Positions 34,864-44,252 of a stretch of 64,000 bases of DNA are shown one piece after another (position 1 is the stretch's first letter; every line of letters starts with the position of its first letter). The stretch comes from an uncultured bacterium (lineage in GTDB: Bacteria > Actinomycetota > Coriobacteriia > Coriobacteriales > Eggerthellaceae). The notes beneath the pieces were generated by a model, which was not told where the DNA came from, did no database searches, and worked only from the letters and a program-made list of their open reading frames with translations. The position numbers were made by a program, and so were the translations under genes. The stretch is taken from positions 34,491-98,490 of the forward strand of contig CALADF010000017.1 of the NCBI GenBank assembly GCA_937890835.1. Reading direction: 5' to 3'.

Positions 34864-35937
34864 TTACACGTTGAACTTGAAGTGCATGACGTCGCCGTCT
34901 TGCACCACGTAATCCTTGCCCTCCTGGCGCAGCTTGCCGGCGTCGCGGCAGCCCTTCTCGCCGCCGAGCGCCACGTAATCCTCGAAGCTGGCGGTCTCGG
35001 CCTTGATGAACCCACGCTCGAAATCGGTGTGGATGACGCCCGCCGCCTGCGGAGCCTTGGCGCCGACGGGAATGGTCCATGCGCGCGTCTCGGTCTCGCC
35101 GCTGGTGAAGTAGCTCTGCAGCCCCAGAAGCGCGTACGCCTCGTGAATCAGGCGCGCCAAACCGCTTTGCGTGAGGCCGAGCGCCTCCATGTACTCCGCC
35201 GCCTCCTCGGGGTCAAGCTCGGAAAGCTCGGCGATGTCCGCCTCCACCTTCGCGGAGATGGGCACGGGAACACAGCCGTCGATCTCGGGAAGCTCGGCAT
35301 CTACCGCGTCCTCATCGACGTTGGCGATGTAGAGCATCGGCTTCATGGTGAGCAGGTGCAGCTCGTAGATAGACGCCGCCTCCTCCTCGTCAAGGCCGAG
35401 CGTACGGGCGCGATGCCCCTCGTTCAAGCCCTCGAGAACCTTCTTCGCCGTCTCGAACTTCTTGACGGACGCTTTGTCGCGTTTCGCTTCCTTCTCCAAA
35501 CGAGGCAGAGCCTTCTCGACCGTGGCGATGTCGGCCAAGATGAGCTCGGTCTTGATGGTCTCCACGTCGGAGATCGGGTCCACCTTGCCGGAGACATGCG
35601 TGACATCGGAATCGCTGAAGAAACGCACCACCTCGGCGATGGCGTCGGTCTCGCGGATGTTCGCCAGGAACTGGTTGCCCAAGCCCTCGCCCTGGGAGGC
35701 ACCCGCCACCAGGCCGGCGATGTCGACGAACTCCACCGTGGCGGGCACGATCTTCGCAGGATTGTCGATTTTCGCAAGCTCATCGAGGCGCTTGTCGGGA
35801 ACGGCGACGATGCCGACGTTGGGCTCGATGGTGGCGAACGGGTAGTTGGCGGCAAGACCGCCTTTGTTGGTGAGCGCGGTGAACAGCGTGGACTTGCCCA
35901 CGTTGGGCAAGCCGACGATACCGATGGAAAGGGACAC
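34864..35937 (-). CDS. ychF: Redox-regulated ATPase/GTPase YchF
   Basis: 357-aa OBG-family P-loop protein binding ribosomes. GLPNVGKSTLF (G1), DIAGLVAGASQGEGLG (G3) and the NVDED in place of NKxD (G4), typical of the ATP preference of YchF. It also has a coiled-coil middle and a C-terminal TGS domain (HTDFERGFIKAE...VQDGDVMHFKFNV). GTG start at 35937 after GAGGAG. Single gene with its own terminator. Confidence 0.97.
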   Translation of the reverse strand: MSLSIGIVGLPNVGKSTLFTALTNKGGLAANYPFATIEPNVGIVAVPDKRLDELAKIDNPAKIVPATVEFVDIAGLVAGASQGEGLGNQFLANIRETDAIAEVVRFFSDSDVTHVSGKVDPISDVETIKTELILADIATVEKALPRLEKEAKRDKASVKKFETAKKVLEGLNEGHRARTLGLDEEEAASIYELHLLTMKPMLYIANVDEDAVDAELPEIDGCVPVPISAKVEADIAELSELDPEEAAEYMEALGLTQSGLARLIHEAYALLGLQSYFTSGETETRAWTIPVGAKAPQAAGVIHTDFERGFIKAETASFEDYVALGGEKGCRDAGKLRQEGKDYVVQDGDVMHFKFNV

Positions 35938-36010
35938 GGGGTACTCCTCAAACGATACGTGAAACCGCCTGGTCGCAGGCGGTCGTGAATATACAGCCTT
36001 TCATGATAGC

Positions 36011-36041
36011 AAAAAAGATGCCGCCCGTTGAGGGCGGCATC
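36011..36041 (-). terminator. Rho-independent terminator of the NSS transporter gene
   Basis: Perfect 10-bp stem GATGCCGCCC (36017-36026 with 36032-36041), 5-nt loop, followed on the minus strand by six Ts. Confidence 0.9.
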
Positions 36042-36141
36042 TGAATGCGTTGCGCCGTAAGGAGGCGGCAATCGCAGCATGGCGGGAAACAGATCGAAGC
36101 CCCATGCGCAGATGACGCGAAGGGATTCGCCTCGGGTTTCC

Positions 36142-37524
36142 CTACATGGAGAAGAAGCCGAATTGCTGCGCCACGTACGCCACGAGGATCACAACGATCA
36201 GAACCGGAGCGATGTACTTGATCATGACGGTCCACGCCTTCTCGAGCTTGAACGGGCTCGATTCCTTGATCTCGTCGGCGATGGTCTTAGGCTTGATGAT
36301 CCAGCCGACGAACACGCAGGTGAGCAACGCCGCGATGGGCATCATCACCGAGTTGGAGATAAAGTCGAAGAAGTCGAGCATCGTCGAGCCCTCGCCGAGG
36401 GGCTGGATGAACGACAAGGCGTTGTAGCCCGCGTTGACGAAGCAGCCCGCGACCACGATGAAGATGATCACGGTGATGAGCGAGCGCTTACGCGACCAGC
36501 CCGCGCCGTCGGAGATGATGGACACGCACGTCTCGGTCAGCGAGATGGCGCTGGTGAGCGCCGCGAACAAAACCAGCAGGAAGAACAGGAATCCGACGAT
36601 GGTGGCAGCGCCGCCCATATCACCGAACACGCCGGGGAGCGTGATGAACATAAGCGACGGACCCGCCTTCGCGGCGACCGCTTCGCCCGACCCCATGGCC
36701 ACAAACGCCGCAGGCACGATCATGAGACCGGCGAGGAAGGAAACGCCCAAGTCGAAGCCGCCGATGCGCACGACGCCATGCGGCAGGCTCTCCTTTTTGT
36801 TCAGATAGCTGCCGTAGGTGATCATGATGCCCATGGCCAAAGACAGGCTGTAGAACATCTGGCCCATGGCGCCGATGACCAGCTCGGGCGAGAACTTGCT
36901 GAAGTCGGGCGTCAGATAGTACGCGACGCCTTCGAGCGCGCCCGGCATGGTGATGGTGTAGATGGCGATGCCTGCCGCCATGACGATGAGCGCGGGCATC
37001 ATGATGAGATTGGCCTTCTCGATGCCGCCCTTGACGCCGAGCGCCACGACCACGAAAACAATGGCCATGAACAAAAGCATCCACACGTAGCTCTCGACGT
37101 TACTCGAGATGAAGGAGCTGAAGAACCCACCGCCATCGGCGAGCGCCTCAGGGCCGACCGTCAGGTAAGCCGCCGTGTACTTGGTCACCCAACCGCCGAT
37201 GATGCAGTAGTACGGCACGATGATGAACGGGATGGCCGACGTCAGAACGCCGATGAACGCGTACTTCTTGCCGAAGCTCTTGAACGCGCCGATGGCGGAA
37301 AGCCCGGTCTTACGTCCGAGGGCGGTCTCGAGCAGGAGCAACGAGGCGCCGAAGGTGAAGACGAGGACCAGATAGGTCAGAAGGAAGGTGCCGCCGCCGT
37401 ACTTCGCCGCGAGGTACGGGAAGCGCCACATGTTTCCCAAACCGACCGCGGAAGCTGCGGCAGCCAAGATGAAAGCCCACTTGCCCGACCAGGCGGAACG
37501 AGCGGGACTGCCCGTAGATGACAT
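36142..37524 (-). CDS. Sodium-dependent transporter, NSS/SNF family
   Basis: 460-aa membrane protein of the LeuT-type neurotransmitter:sodium symporter family, taking up amino acids or related amines with Na+. The TM1 signature AAAASAVGLGNMWRFPYLAA and PYYCIIGGWV are diagnostic. There are about 11 hydrophobic spans, and the family ion-site region FYSLSLAMGIMITYGSYL is present. Substrate cannot be assigned. ATG 37524 has GGAG upstream. No adjacent regulator; the flanking terminator makes it a single-gene unit. Confidence 0.93.
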   Translation of the reverse strand: MSSTGSPARSAWSGKWAFILAAAASAVGLGNMWRFPYLAAKYGGGTFLLTYLVLVFTFGASLLLLETALGRKTGLSAIGAFKSFGKKYAFIGVLTSAIPFIIVPYYCIIGGWVTKYTAAYLTVGPEALADGGGFFSSFISSNVESYVWMLLFMAIVFVVVALGVKGGIEKANLIMMPALIVMAAGIAIYTITMPGALEGVAYYLTPDFSKFSPELVIGAMGQMFYSLSLAMGIMITYGSYLNKKESLPHGVVRIGGFDLGVSFLAGLMIVPAAFVAMGSGEAVAAKAGPSLMFITLPGVFGDMGGAATIVGFLFFLLVLFAALTSAISLTETCVSIISDGAGWSRKRSLITVIIFIVVAGCFVNAGYNALSFIQPLGEGSTMLDFFDFISNSVMMPIAALLTCVFVGWIIKPKTIADEIKESSPFKLEKAWTVMIKYIAPVLIVVILVAYVAQQFGFFSM

Positions 37525-37937
37525 ATTCGATTACTCCGTTCTTTTCCAGTTGACGACGATCGCCGCCAATCCCTCGGAGCGCTTTCGTCATCAGGCCCGC
37601 AATCCGGCTCACGATGACGCAAACGCTCGACAATCCCTTGAGATGCGAATTGTACCGGCGAAAACCGAATTTATCGCGAAAACGTCTCTCCGATGAGGGG
37701 TTCGGCCTGGAAAACGGCAGCAAGCGGCCTCCTTAGGCTATGCAGCTTGCGAGCGGACGCGCATAACCGGAGGCGAACCCGGCGCGAAGTTGCCGCGAGC
37801 CTGCCGCAGGCTTGCCGAAAGCCCAACCCGAACCCGCGCGCGCAAAACGCCCGACGGCCGCTCAGGGCGCGTCGGGCGCTTCGGGAAGGGAGACGACGGA
37901 AGCCGTCTCGGAGAGACTCCGCTTTCAGCGGGAAATG
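37525..37937. other. Intergenic region between the NSS and nrfD-like genes
   Basis: 413 bp with no supportable gene. It holds the terminator of the Mo-enzyme operon (37844-37878) and must hold the NSS promoter. Apart from that I see only GC-rich non-coding sequence. Confidence 0.5.
37844..37878 (-). terminator. Terminator of the Mo-oxidoreductase operon
   Basis: Perfect 9-bp stem CGCCCGACG (37848-37856 with 37870-37878), followed on the minus strand by TTTTGC, 60 nt after the nrfD-like stop. Confidence 0.75.
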
Positions 37938-38831
37938 CTAGAGCAGAGGCACCACGATGGTGACCGGCACCGCCGCCGCGACGATCAGCAGGCGCAGGAG
38001 GAAACCGCCGACGAGCACTCCCACGTCGGACACGAAGCTGATCCAGTGGGCCTTACGGCTCTCCTCGAACTCCTTCGCGGTGAAGAACAAAAGCCAGGTC
38101 TCCAACGCGGTGGGCATGATGAGACCGATGACGACCAAGCCGAGCCAGAACGGCAGGGCGTACTCGCCGACGACCAGGTTCATGACGGATTCGAAGCCCG
38201 CAGGAGAGTTGAAGCTCGTGATGAACAGAAGGCTCGCGACCAGCATCAGCTCGATGATGGGCAGGCAGAAGTGAAACTTCTTCAGAACGCCGACGCGGTT
38301 GAACTCGTCGGCGTGCTTGACCACGGCCACCAGGAGAACCGACGCGGCGCCTGCAGACATCGCCGAGACGAGGAACAGAATAGGCAGAAGCGCGTTGTTC
38401 CACAGCGGGAAGGTGTTGCACACGCCCAGAAGAGCGCCGGTGTAGACGGCCACGGCGAACGCCAGCGCAACGCCTACGATGTCAAGCCAAGTCGGCACGT
38501 TCTTCTTGAGGATGTCGAGCACCAAAGCCGCGATGGCTACGACCATAAAGAGGCTCAGGAACACAACGCCCCAGGTCATCACACTGCCGAAGTTGGACAA
38601 CAAGTAGAAGAAACGCAGCGGGTTGTGCAAGCCCGCCTCGGCGTCGACCATGAGCAGGACCAGACCGACCGCCACCACGACAGGGGCGATAACGTGTCCC
38701 ACCTTGCGCATCGACGTCGCCTCAGGATGACGCCAGCCTAGAAAAGCCGAGGTCGCGAACGCTCCCGCGCCAAGGCCCGCGAGGAACAGATACCACGCGA
38801 TGATGGAGCCCCAGATAGGTTCGAAAGTCAT
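37938..38831 (-). CDS. NrfD/PsrC-like membrane quinol module
   Basis: 297-aa integral membrane protein with 8-9 hydrophobic spans. It is the quinone-reactive anchor of CISM-type molybdoenzymes. The N-terminal PIWGSIIAWYLFLAGLGAGAF is the NrfD family signature. It follows the ferredoxin subunit gene by 5 nt, matching PsrA-PsrB-PsrC order. I use ATG 38831, with AGGTGA seven bases upstream, rather than the GTG at 38840 that would overlap the ferredoxin stop. Confidence 0.9.
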   Translation of the reverse strand: MTFEPIWGSIIAWYLFLAGLGAGAFATSAFLGWRHPEATSMRKVGHVIAPVVVAVGLVLLMVDAEAGLHNPLRFFYLLSNFGSVMTWGVVFLSLFMVVAIAALVLDILKKNVPTWLDIVGVALAFAVAVYTGALLGVCNTFPLWNNALLPILFLVSAMSAGAASVLLVAVVKHADEFNRVGVLKKFHFCLPIIELMLVASLLFITSFNSPAGFESVMNLVVGEYALPFWLGLVVIGLIMPTALETWLLFFTAKEFEESRKAHWISFVSDVGVLVGGFLLRLLIVAAAVPVTIVVPLL

Positions 38832-38836
38832 GCAGA

Positions 38837-39382
38837 TCACCTCACGTAGAAGATCTTGGCCTTCGTCAGATCACCCGAGATAGGCAGGGCGTTCTTCTCG
38901 ACGATGGCGTGGGACAGTTCACTTTGCGGGTCATCGAGGTCCCCGAAGATGCGGCAGTGCGTGGGGCACGCGCTCACGCACGTGTTCGACGGCGTCTCAG
39001 GATGCTCGTATACCCAGTGGTGACAGAACTTGCACTTCTCCACCGCGCCCGAGACCTTGTTGTGCACGCGGACCTGATAAGGGCAGGCGGCCATGCAATA
39101 ACGGCATCCGATGCACTTGCCCTCGTCGACGGCGACCACGCCGGTCTCGTCGATGTAGGACGCGCCCGTCGGGCAGACCGCCACGCACGGGGCGTCTTCG
39201 CAGTGCATGCACTGCAGCGGCACGTTCTCATGGCCGACCGTGGGGAAGATCCCGGTTTCAACCTCTTCATAACGGATGTAGTCGACTTCGGCGTCGAGCC
39301 CGTTTTGACGCTGGCAAGCCGTACGGCACGCGAAGCAACCGATGCAGTTGGTCGTGTCGATCAGCATTCCATATCGAGTCAT
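38837..39382 (-). CDS. Four-cluster [4Fe-4S] ferredoxin subunit, PsrB/DmsB-like
   Basis: 181-aa electron-transfer subunit with sixteen cysteines in four groups: CIGCFACRTACQ, CMHCEDAPCVAVCP, CIGCRYCMAACP and CKFC...CVSACP. This is the standard arrangement for wiring a molybdopterin subunit to an NrfD anchor. There is no own signal peptide, so it probably hitchhikes with the Tat-exported catalytic subunit. ATG 39382 overlaps the upstream stop (TAATG). Confidence 0.95.
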   Translation of the reverse strand: MTRYGMLIDTTNCIGCFACRTACQRQNGLDAEVDYIRYEEVETGIFPTVGHENVPLQCMHCEDAPCVAVCPTGASYIDETGVVAVDEGKCIGCRYCMAACPYQVRVHNKVSGAVEKCKFCHHWVYEHPETPSNTCVSACPTHCRIFGDLDDPQSELSHAIVEKNALPISGDLTKAKIFYVR

Positions 39383-41580
39383 TATGCACCTGCCTTCTTA
39401 ACCGTGACGATGACCTCCTGCGACATCGTTCCGCCGTAGCCCGGCTCCACATGGAAGGGAACGAAGTCCATCTGCGCGACGCCGACGCCGTTGGCGATAC
39501 GCTGCTCGGCGACGTTGCGCCCGTAATGACTGGGAACGTAAAGGCTCGTCGGCTCGATGAGCTGGGTGACTTTCACGCGCACCTTTCCCGTGAACTCGCT
39601 CGAGGTGATCTCGATCTCGTCGTTGTCGGCGATGCCGAGCTTCGCGGCGGCGTCGGCGTTGAGCCAAGCGCGCTCGAGACCGTACTGCTTGGAGATCGCC
39701 ATGAGCGTGTCGACGTTGGCGGTCTGAGTGTGGGTGTGGATGGACTGCTTGCCGCCGATCAGGCGGAACTCGCCCTCACCCGGCATGACCAGAGGCTCGA
39801 GCCAACCCGGGGACGCGGGCAAGCCGGCCTTCTCGCACGCCTCGCTGGTGAACTGGACCTTCTTGGAAGCGGTGTTCCACGAGGTCTTCAAACCGAACTT
39901 CTGCGGCTTGTCGGGGAAGGTGGTGAAACCGCCCATCTCGCGCAGGCCGTCGAGGGAAAGCCCGATCGTCTGCAGCTGCGCATCGGCGAGCTCGTCGACC
40001 GTGAACTTGAAGTAAGCGCCGACCCCGCATGCCTCGGCCAGCTCGGTGAAGATCTGATCAACCGGGCGCGTCTCAGGATGGATCTTCTCGAGCACCTGAT
40101 CGCGCAGACCGACATAAGGGATGCGGCCGCCGACGAACTCGGGCACCTCGAGGCGCTCGAGGTAGGTGGTGTCGGGAAGCACGTACTGACATGCCAGGCA
40201 GGTCTCGGTCATCTGGACGTCGATGCACACCGAAAGCTCGGCGGCTTTGACGAACTCGGCCAGCTTGGCGGGATTGGAGTAGCCGCCGACGCAGTTGGAC
40301 TGATAGAAGAACACGCCCTTGACCTTACCCTCGGGAATCTGCGAGAGCGCGTAGGTGGAGACGCCCATGCTTCCTGCGGAAAGCGGGTACTCCGCCTGGC
40401 CGAGGATCTTGTCCTTCGGAGCGGCGGGCGCGGCGAAGCGCGCGTCGGTCAGCTTGCCGGCAGAGGCGCTCGACGGGAAAGCCGCGCCGCCCTCGACGCC
40501 CCAGCAGCCCAAAAGCGTGTTGAACAGGCAGATGGCGCGCGCCGTCTCGCCAGAGTTTTGGTAAGAGCACCCGGTCGAAGCGCGCCAACCCTGCTCGATG
40601 GCGGCGCGAGGCGCGCACTCCCACATCTTCTCGGCAACGCGCTCGATGGTCGCGGCGTCGATGCCGGTGATCTCGGCGGCCCATTCGGGCGTGTACTCCT
40701 CAAGGCGCGCGGCCCAGTCCTCGAAGCCGACCGAGTAGTTCTCCACGTAGTCCTTGTCGTAGGTGCCCGCCGTCACGAGGACGTTGGCCATGGCGAGAAT
40801 GAGCGCAAGGTCGGTTCCGGGGCGAATCGGAAGCCATTCGTCCATGTAAAGGCAGCTCGCGTTATAGCGCGGGTCGACCATCACCAGATACGCGCCCTTC
40901 TCGCGGGCGGCTTGCAGCATGTGCAGCGAGCCGGGACGCATGCCGTCGGCGTAGCTGCGGCCGATGAACATCACCATGTCGGCGCCGGCCACGTCGACCG
41001 TGAAGTCGCCCGCGCCGATGGCCTGGGTCATGCCCGAGACCTTCGACATGTTGCACGCCACGCCGTGGGTGTACACGTTGGCGCAGCCGAGGGCGTGCAT
41101 GAAGCGCTTGGTGTAGAACGAGCCCGAAGGACGCGGGTCCTGGATCATGGCAAGCGCAGCCGGGCCGTCGGAGGCGATGATGGACTTCACCTTCTCCGCT
41201 ATCTCACGATAGGCGTCGTCCCAGCTGATGGCCGCGTACTCGCCCGCATCGTTGCGCTTGAGCGGCTGGGTCAGACGATCCTCCGAATAGGTGGCGGAAA
41301 CGTATCCGTAGCCGCGTGCGCACAGCGTGCCGTCGCAGTAGGGATGCTCCTTGTCGCCGACCATGGTGGTGAAGCGGTTGTCGGGCCTCACGTACGCCGT
41401 GAAGCCGCACTTCGACGAGCATGAGTTGCACAGCGAGTGCACCGGCTTCTCCTCAGGCCACTCGTCGGCCTGCGCGCGCTCCCAGTTCGAGAAGCTCACG
41501 TAGCCGCTGCCCGCGGCGACCGCCGCGACCGCCGCGCTGCCCGCGAGAAAGCTTCGCCTGCTCAGTGTCCTTTCCGTCAT
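39382..41580 (-). CDS. Molybdopterin oxidoreductase catalytic subunit, PsrA/PhsA-like
   Basis: 732-aa DMSO-reductase-superfamily enzyme with a Tat signal (SRRSFLAG, residues 7-14). The proximal [4Fe-4S] site is Cys51, Cys54, Cys58 and Cys87. Cys176 in THGVACNMSK is at the molybdenum-ligand position, which favours the thiosulfate/polysulfide/arsenate-type group over serine-ligated DMSO reductases. The C-terminal MGD-binding domain is recognisable (LIGGKQSIHTHTQTANVDTL). The true electron acceptor is not deducible. It is anchored via the ferredoxin and NrfD subunits on the outer membrane face. ATG 41580 follows AAAGGGGAGAGG. Confidence 0.9.
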   Translation of the reverse strand: MTERTLSRRSFLAGSAAVAAVAAGSGYVSFSNWERAQADEWPEEKPVHSLCNSCSSKCGFTAYVRPDNRFTTMVGDKEHPYCDGTLCARGYGYVSATYSEDRLTQPLKRNDAGEYAAISWDDAYREIAEKVKSIIASDGPAALAMIQDPRPSGSFYTKRFMHALGCANVYTHGVACNMSKVSGMTQAIGAGDFTVDVAGADMVMFIGRSYADGMRPGSLHMLQAAREKGAYLVMVDPRYNASCLYMDEWLPIRPGTDLALILAMANVLVTAGTYDKDYVENYSVGFEDWAARLEEYTPEWAAEITGIDAATIERVAEKMWECAPRAAIEQGWRASTGCSYQNSGETARAICLFNTLLGCWGVEGGAAFPSSASAGKLTDARFAAPAAPKDKILGQAEYPLSAGSMGVSTYALSQIPEGKVKGVFFYQSNCVGGYSNPAKLAEFVKAAELSVCIDVQMTETCLACQYVLPDTTYLERLEVPEFVGGRIPYVGLRDQVLEKIHPETRPVDQIFTELAEACGVGAYFKFTVDELADAQLQTIGLSLDGLREMGGFTTFPDKPQKFGLKTSWNTASKKVQFTSEACEKAGLPASPGWLEPLVMPGEGEFRLIGGKQSIHTHTQTANVDTLMAISKQYGLERAWLNADAAAKLGIADNDEIEITSSEFTGKVRVKVTQLIEPTSLYVPSHYGRNVAEQRIANGVGVAQMDFVPFHVEPGYGGTMSQEVIVTVKKAGA

Positions 41581-41603
41581 CCTCTCCCCTTTCTCTCTTC
41601 CGT

Positions 41604-42290
41604 TTAACTCTTCAAACCTTCGTACCATTCCGAAACGCATGCGCGCACGCCCAATAAAGCGTCCACGATTGCGAGGAAAAACACCGCCTCCCGCCCCGCC
41701 TCGACGAGCTTCAGCCGATAGGTGGTAAGCCAGGCGAAACGCTCGATGAGAAACTCATGCGCCTCCTGTACCTTGCCCGCGTCGAGCAGAAACGACATCA
41801 TCTCCAGCTCGAGCGTGAGATGATCGGGGGTCGCCGAAAACGACGCGGGAACCGAAAGACCGAGCGACTCGATGAGATCGCGCATGTACAGCGCCGCATC
41901 GGACAGATAGAGCCCCGTGCGTCCCGCGAAAGCCCCGCGCTCCGGATTGCTCGTCCAGGTGACGTAGAGCGACTCGACCGGAACCACCGCGCCCGGCACG
42001 CCGCCCGCGAACCTGCGCGCGGCGAAATCGGCCGCCTCCTCAAAGCTCGGCGGCGCGAACAACGCGCTCACCTCGTCATCGGCGAGATACTCCTGGAGGG
42101 AAAGCGCTCGCCCCGCGCGCGATGCCGGAGAGTTCTCCTGACCGGGCAGGCGCGAACCGCGTAAGAGGTCGCGCACGTTCTCGACGAAATCGGGCCATAC
42201 GCGTTCGGAGGTCGTCTCCTCCCACCTCTCGCGCGACGGCGAGAAGCACGCGGCCATAGTTGCGAACAGGTACGCATCGTCTTGCGCCAT
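41604..42290 (-). CDS. TorD/DmsD-family redox enzyme maturation chaperone
   Basis: 228-aa all-helical cytoplasmic chaperone. The diagnostic stretch is SATPDHLTLELEMMSFLLDA, the E-PDHxxxELxxMxxL pattern of the TorD family, followed by FLIERFAWL. It likely binds the Tat signal of the catalytic subunit encoded 23 nt downstream while molybdopterin is loaded. First gene of the four-gene operon. It is divergent from the LuxR regulator across a 381-bp region. Confidence 0.9.
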   Translation of the reverse strand: MAQDDAYLFATMAACFSPSRERWEETTSERVWPDFVENVRDLLRGSRLPGQENSPASRAGRALSLQEYLADDEVSALFAPPSFEEAADFAARRFAGGVPGAVVPVESLYVTWTSNPERGAFAGRTGLYLSDAALYMRDLIESLGLSVPASFSATPDHLTLELEMMSFLLDAGKVQEAHEFLIERFAWLTTYRLKLVEAGREAVFFLAIVDALLGVRACVSEWYEGLKS

Positions 42291-42671
42291 AGAAAACCCC
42301 TCCTCCTCCGATCATCCCCGCCGCGCCAGCCCTCGGGTCCAATCGACGTCGGCACCCACCGCTTGGCATGCGAAGCGACGTTCGACCTTCGAGCGTAGGC
42401 TCGATCGACCCGCTAAGGCAATGCTTCGCGTTCGCGGATCAGCATCGACCCGCTAGGCGAAGTATGGGGCACTAAAGCGGGCGACCTGTAGTCTGTTCCA
42501 GATGAAATTTGCTCTGAACTGGGAAAACACGACGTACTACACCTCTGTCATCTGTTTGAGATGACAGAGGGAGGACGATGCGTGATATGTGATAAGGTGA
42601 AACGGGGAAAGCTCGGGAGACCGGCGGCTGCACGCCGGAGATCTCGGCGAAAATGATAGGGGGAGGAACAC
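42291..42671. promoter_or_regulatory. Divergent control region with direct and inverted repeats
   Basis: 381 bp between the chaperone gene (minus) and the membrane LuxR gene (plus). It contains a direct repeat ATCGACCCGCTA (42409-42420 and 42444-42455, within +/-2 nt) and, nearer the regulator, a perfect 12-bp inverted repeat (42542-42570). Both are reasonable candidates for regulator binding. Confidence 0.45.
42542..42570. repeat. Perfect 12-bp inverted repeat upstream of the LuxR gene
   Basis: CCTCTGTCATCT, 5-nt spacer GTTTG, and its exact reverse complement (42542-42553 and 42559-42570). It is ~100 nt before the regulator start, with no T-run. The shape and placement fit an operator, possibly autoregulatory. 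Confidence 0.6.
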
Positions 42672-44252
42672 GTGAGCGAGCGAGGTGCCGCAGACAACAC
42701 GACGGAGGCAGACCGACCCGCCAAACGCTACGAGGCCGTCGCGCCTTCCGCCTTCGGTCTGGCCTTGGCGTATTTCGGCCTGCCCGCGTCGGCATCGGGC
42801 GGGTTCTGCGACATATCCAGCAGCTCGCTGTCGGACGGCGCCCAAGCCGCCGCGCTCATCCTCGCCGCGATCATCGCCATCGTCTTGCACCGCGGAAAAG
42901 CATGCCTGCGAGAGAAGACATGGGACATCGTCTCGCTCATCGCCGTATTCGTCGAGGCCGCCGCTCTCGCCTTCATGGGGTTCATGCAGCATGCCGGCCT
43001 CTGCACCGCCCTCCCTCGGTTTATCGCCTGCACCGTCGTAGCGGGCGCCGTCATCGTCGCTTGCGCCTCGTGGCTGCGAAGAGCGCAAGGGGCGGGCGCC
43101 GTCACGGCGGCGGTTCTCGTGTTCTCCGCAATGGCGGCAAGCGAGACCGTGCTGTTCGCGGTTGAGTTCGCAGACGAGAGCCTGCGATGCCTCGTGGCAG
43201 CGCCGCTCGTGCTCCTGCAGATCCCCTGCATGTTCTTCGCGAACAAAGCGGGGGCGATGCACAACGCTCCCGTCAAAGTCGACGACTTCTACGCGTTCAT
43301 GCTCTCCGGAGCGGCGAACAGACGCTTTCTCGCAACCTGCGCGATCGGGCTTGGAGCCACCGCGCTGGTAACGGGTTTCCTCTGCGGGCTGCCGGGCGAC
43401 GGCTCGGTTCCCGACACGCTCCTTTTCCGGGGCGTCAGGCTCGCACTCGTGGCGGCAACCTGCACAGGCCTCATCGCGGCCACCATCCGGCAACGATCAC
43501 GCGCGATGACCGTCGGGGTGTGGATCGTCATGGAGCTGCTCGCCGCCATCTCACTCGTGCTTTTCACGGCGTTTCCGCAGCAGCCCGGCATAAGCGCCCT
43601 CGCCTCGACGGCGCTCGCTTGCGTCATGACCGCGTTCGTCTGGCATCTCGTCGTCGCGTTTCTCACGCCGAGCAAGCTCGACGCACTGTTCTACACCATC
43701 ACGGTGTGGGGAATCTGCATCGCCTCGCACGGAATCGGGCGCTTCGTGGTCGGCGTTTTGCCCGTCCGCGGGGAGAGCCATTTCGTCGGCGCCGCCGTAA
43801 GCCTTCTTCTGCTCATCTCAACCCAGCTCGTCCTCGTGAAGCTCATCGACGTCGCCCGGTTCGCCGCCCTCGACAACGCCCGCAAAGACAGCTCGAACGC
43901 GCAAAACGGCGCTTCGTCCGACGAATCGCGCATTGCGGCGGAGCAAGAGAAAATGCCGAGCAGCACTCTTGAGAAGCTGCTCGGCATCGATGAGGAATCC
44001 GCCGTCACCGACGTCAGCCGCGCCGCCATGCAGCACTGCGCCGACCTCATGGGGCAGCAGTTCTTGCTCTCCGGTCGAGAGGTGGAGGTTCTCGCGTTAT
44101 GGGCTGCGGGTTTCACCCAGAAACGCGTGGCCGAACAGCTCCACGTCTCCCCGACCACGGCGCACACGCACATCACGCGCATCTACGCTAAAACAGGCCT
44201 CCACTCCCGCCAGGAGATTCTCGATTACATGGATCGCTACCTCGAGGCCTGA
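42672..44252 (+). CDS. Membrane-embedded LuxR-family transcriptional regulator
   Basis: 526-aa protein. About a dozen hydrophobic helices (~25-410) form a sensor/transporter-like membrane part. A charged linker follows, then a C-terminal LuxR helix-turn-helix from ~466 (LSGREVEVLALWAAGFTQKR, VAEQLHVSPTTAHTHITRIY). This architecture is expanded in Eggerthellaceae, usually beside respiratory enzyme operons (general knowledge). Here it is divergent from the Mo-oxidoreductase operon, its likely target. The ligand is unknown. GTG start at 42672 after GGGAGG. It overlaps the convergent SSS gene by 16 nt at the 3' end. Confidence 0.9.
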   Translation: MSERGAADNTTEADRPAKRYEAVAPSAFGLALAYFGLPASASGGFCDISSSSLSDGAQAAALILAAIIAIVLHRGKACLREKTWDIVSLIAVFVEAAALAFMGFMQHAGLCTALPRFIACTVVAGAVIVACASWLRRAQGAGAVTAAVLVFSAMAASETVLFAVEFADESLRCLVAAPLVLLQIPCMFFANKAGAMHNAPVKVDDFYAFMLSGAANRRFLATCAIGLGATALVTGFLCGLPGDGSVPDTLLFRGVRLALVAATCTGLIAATIRQRSRAMTVGVWIVMELLAAISLVLFTAFPQQPGISALASTALACVMTAFVWHLVVAFLTPSKLDALFYTITVWGICIASHGIGRFVVGVLPVRGESHFVGAAVSLLLLISTQLVLVKLIDVARFAALDNARKDSSNAQNGASSDESRIAAEQEKMPSSTLEKLLGIDEESAVTDVSRAAMQHCADLMGQQFLLSGREVEVLALWAAGFTQKRVAEQLHVSPTTAHTHITRIYAKTGLHSRQEILDYMDRYLEA

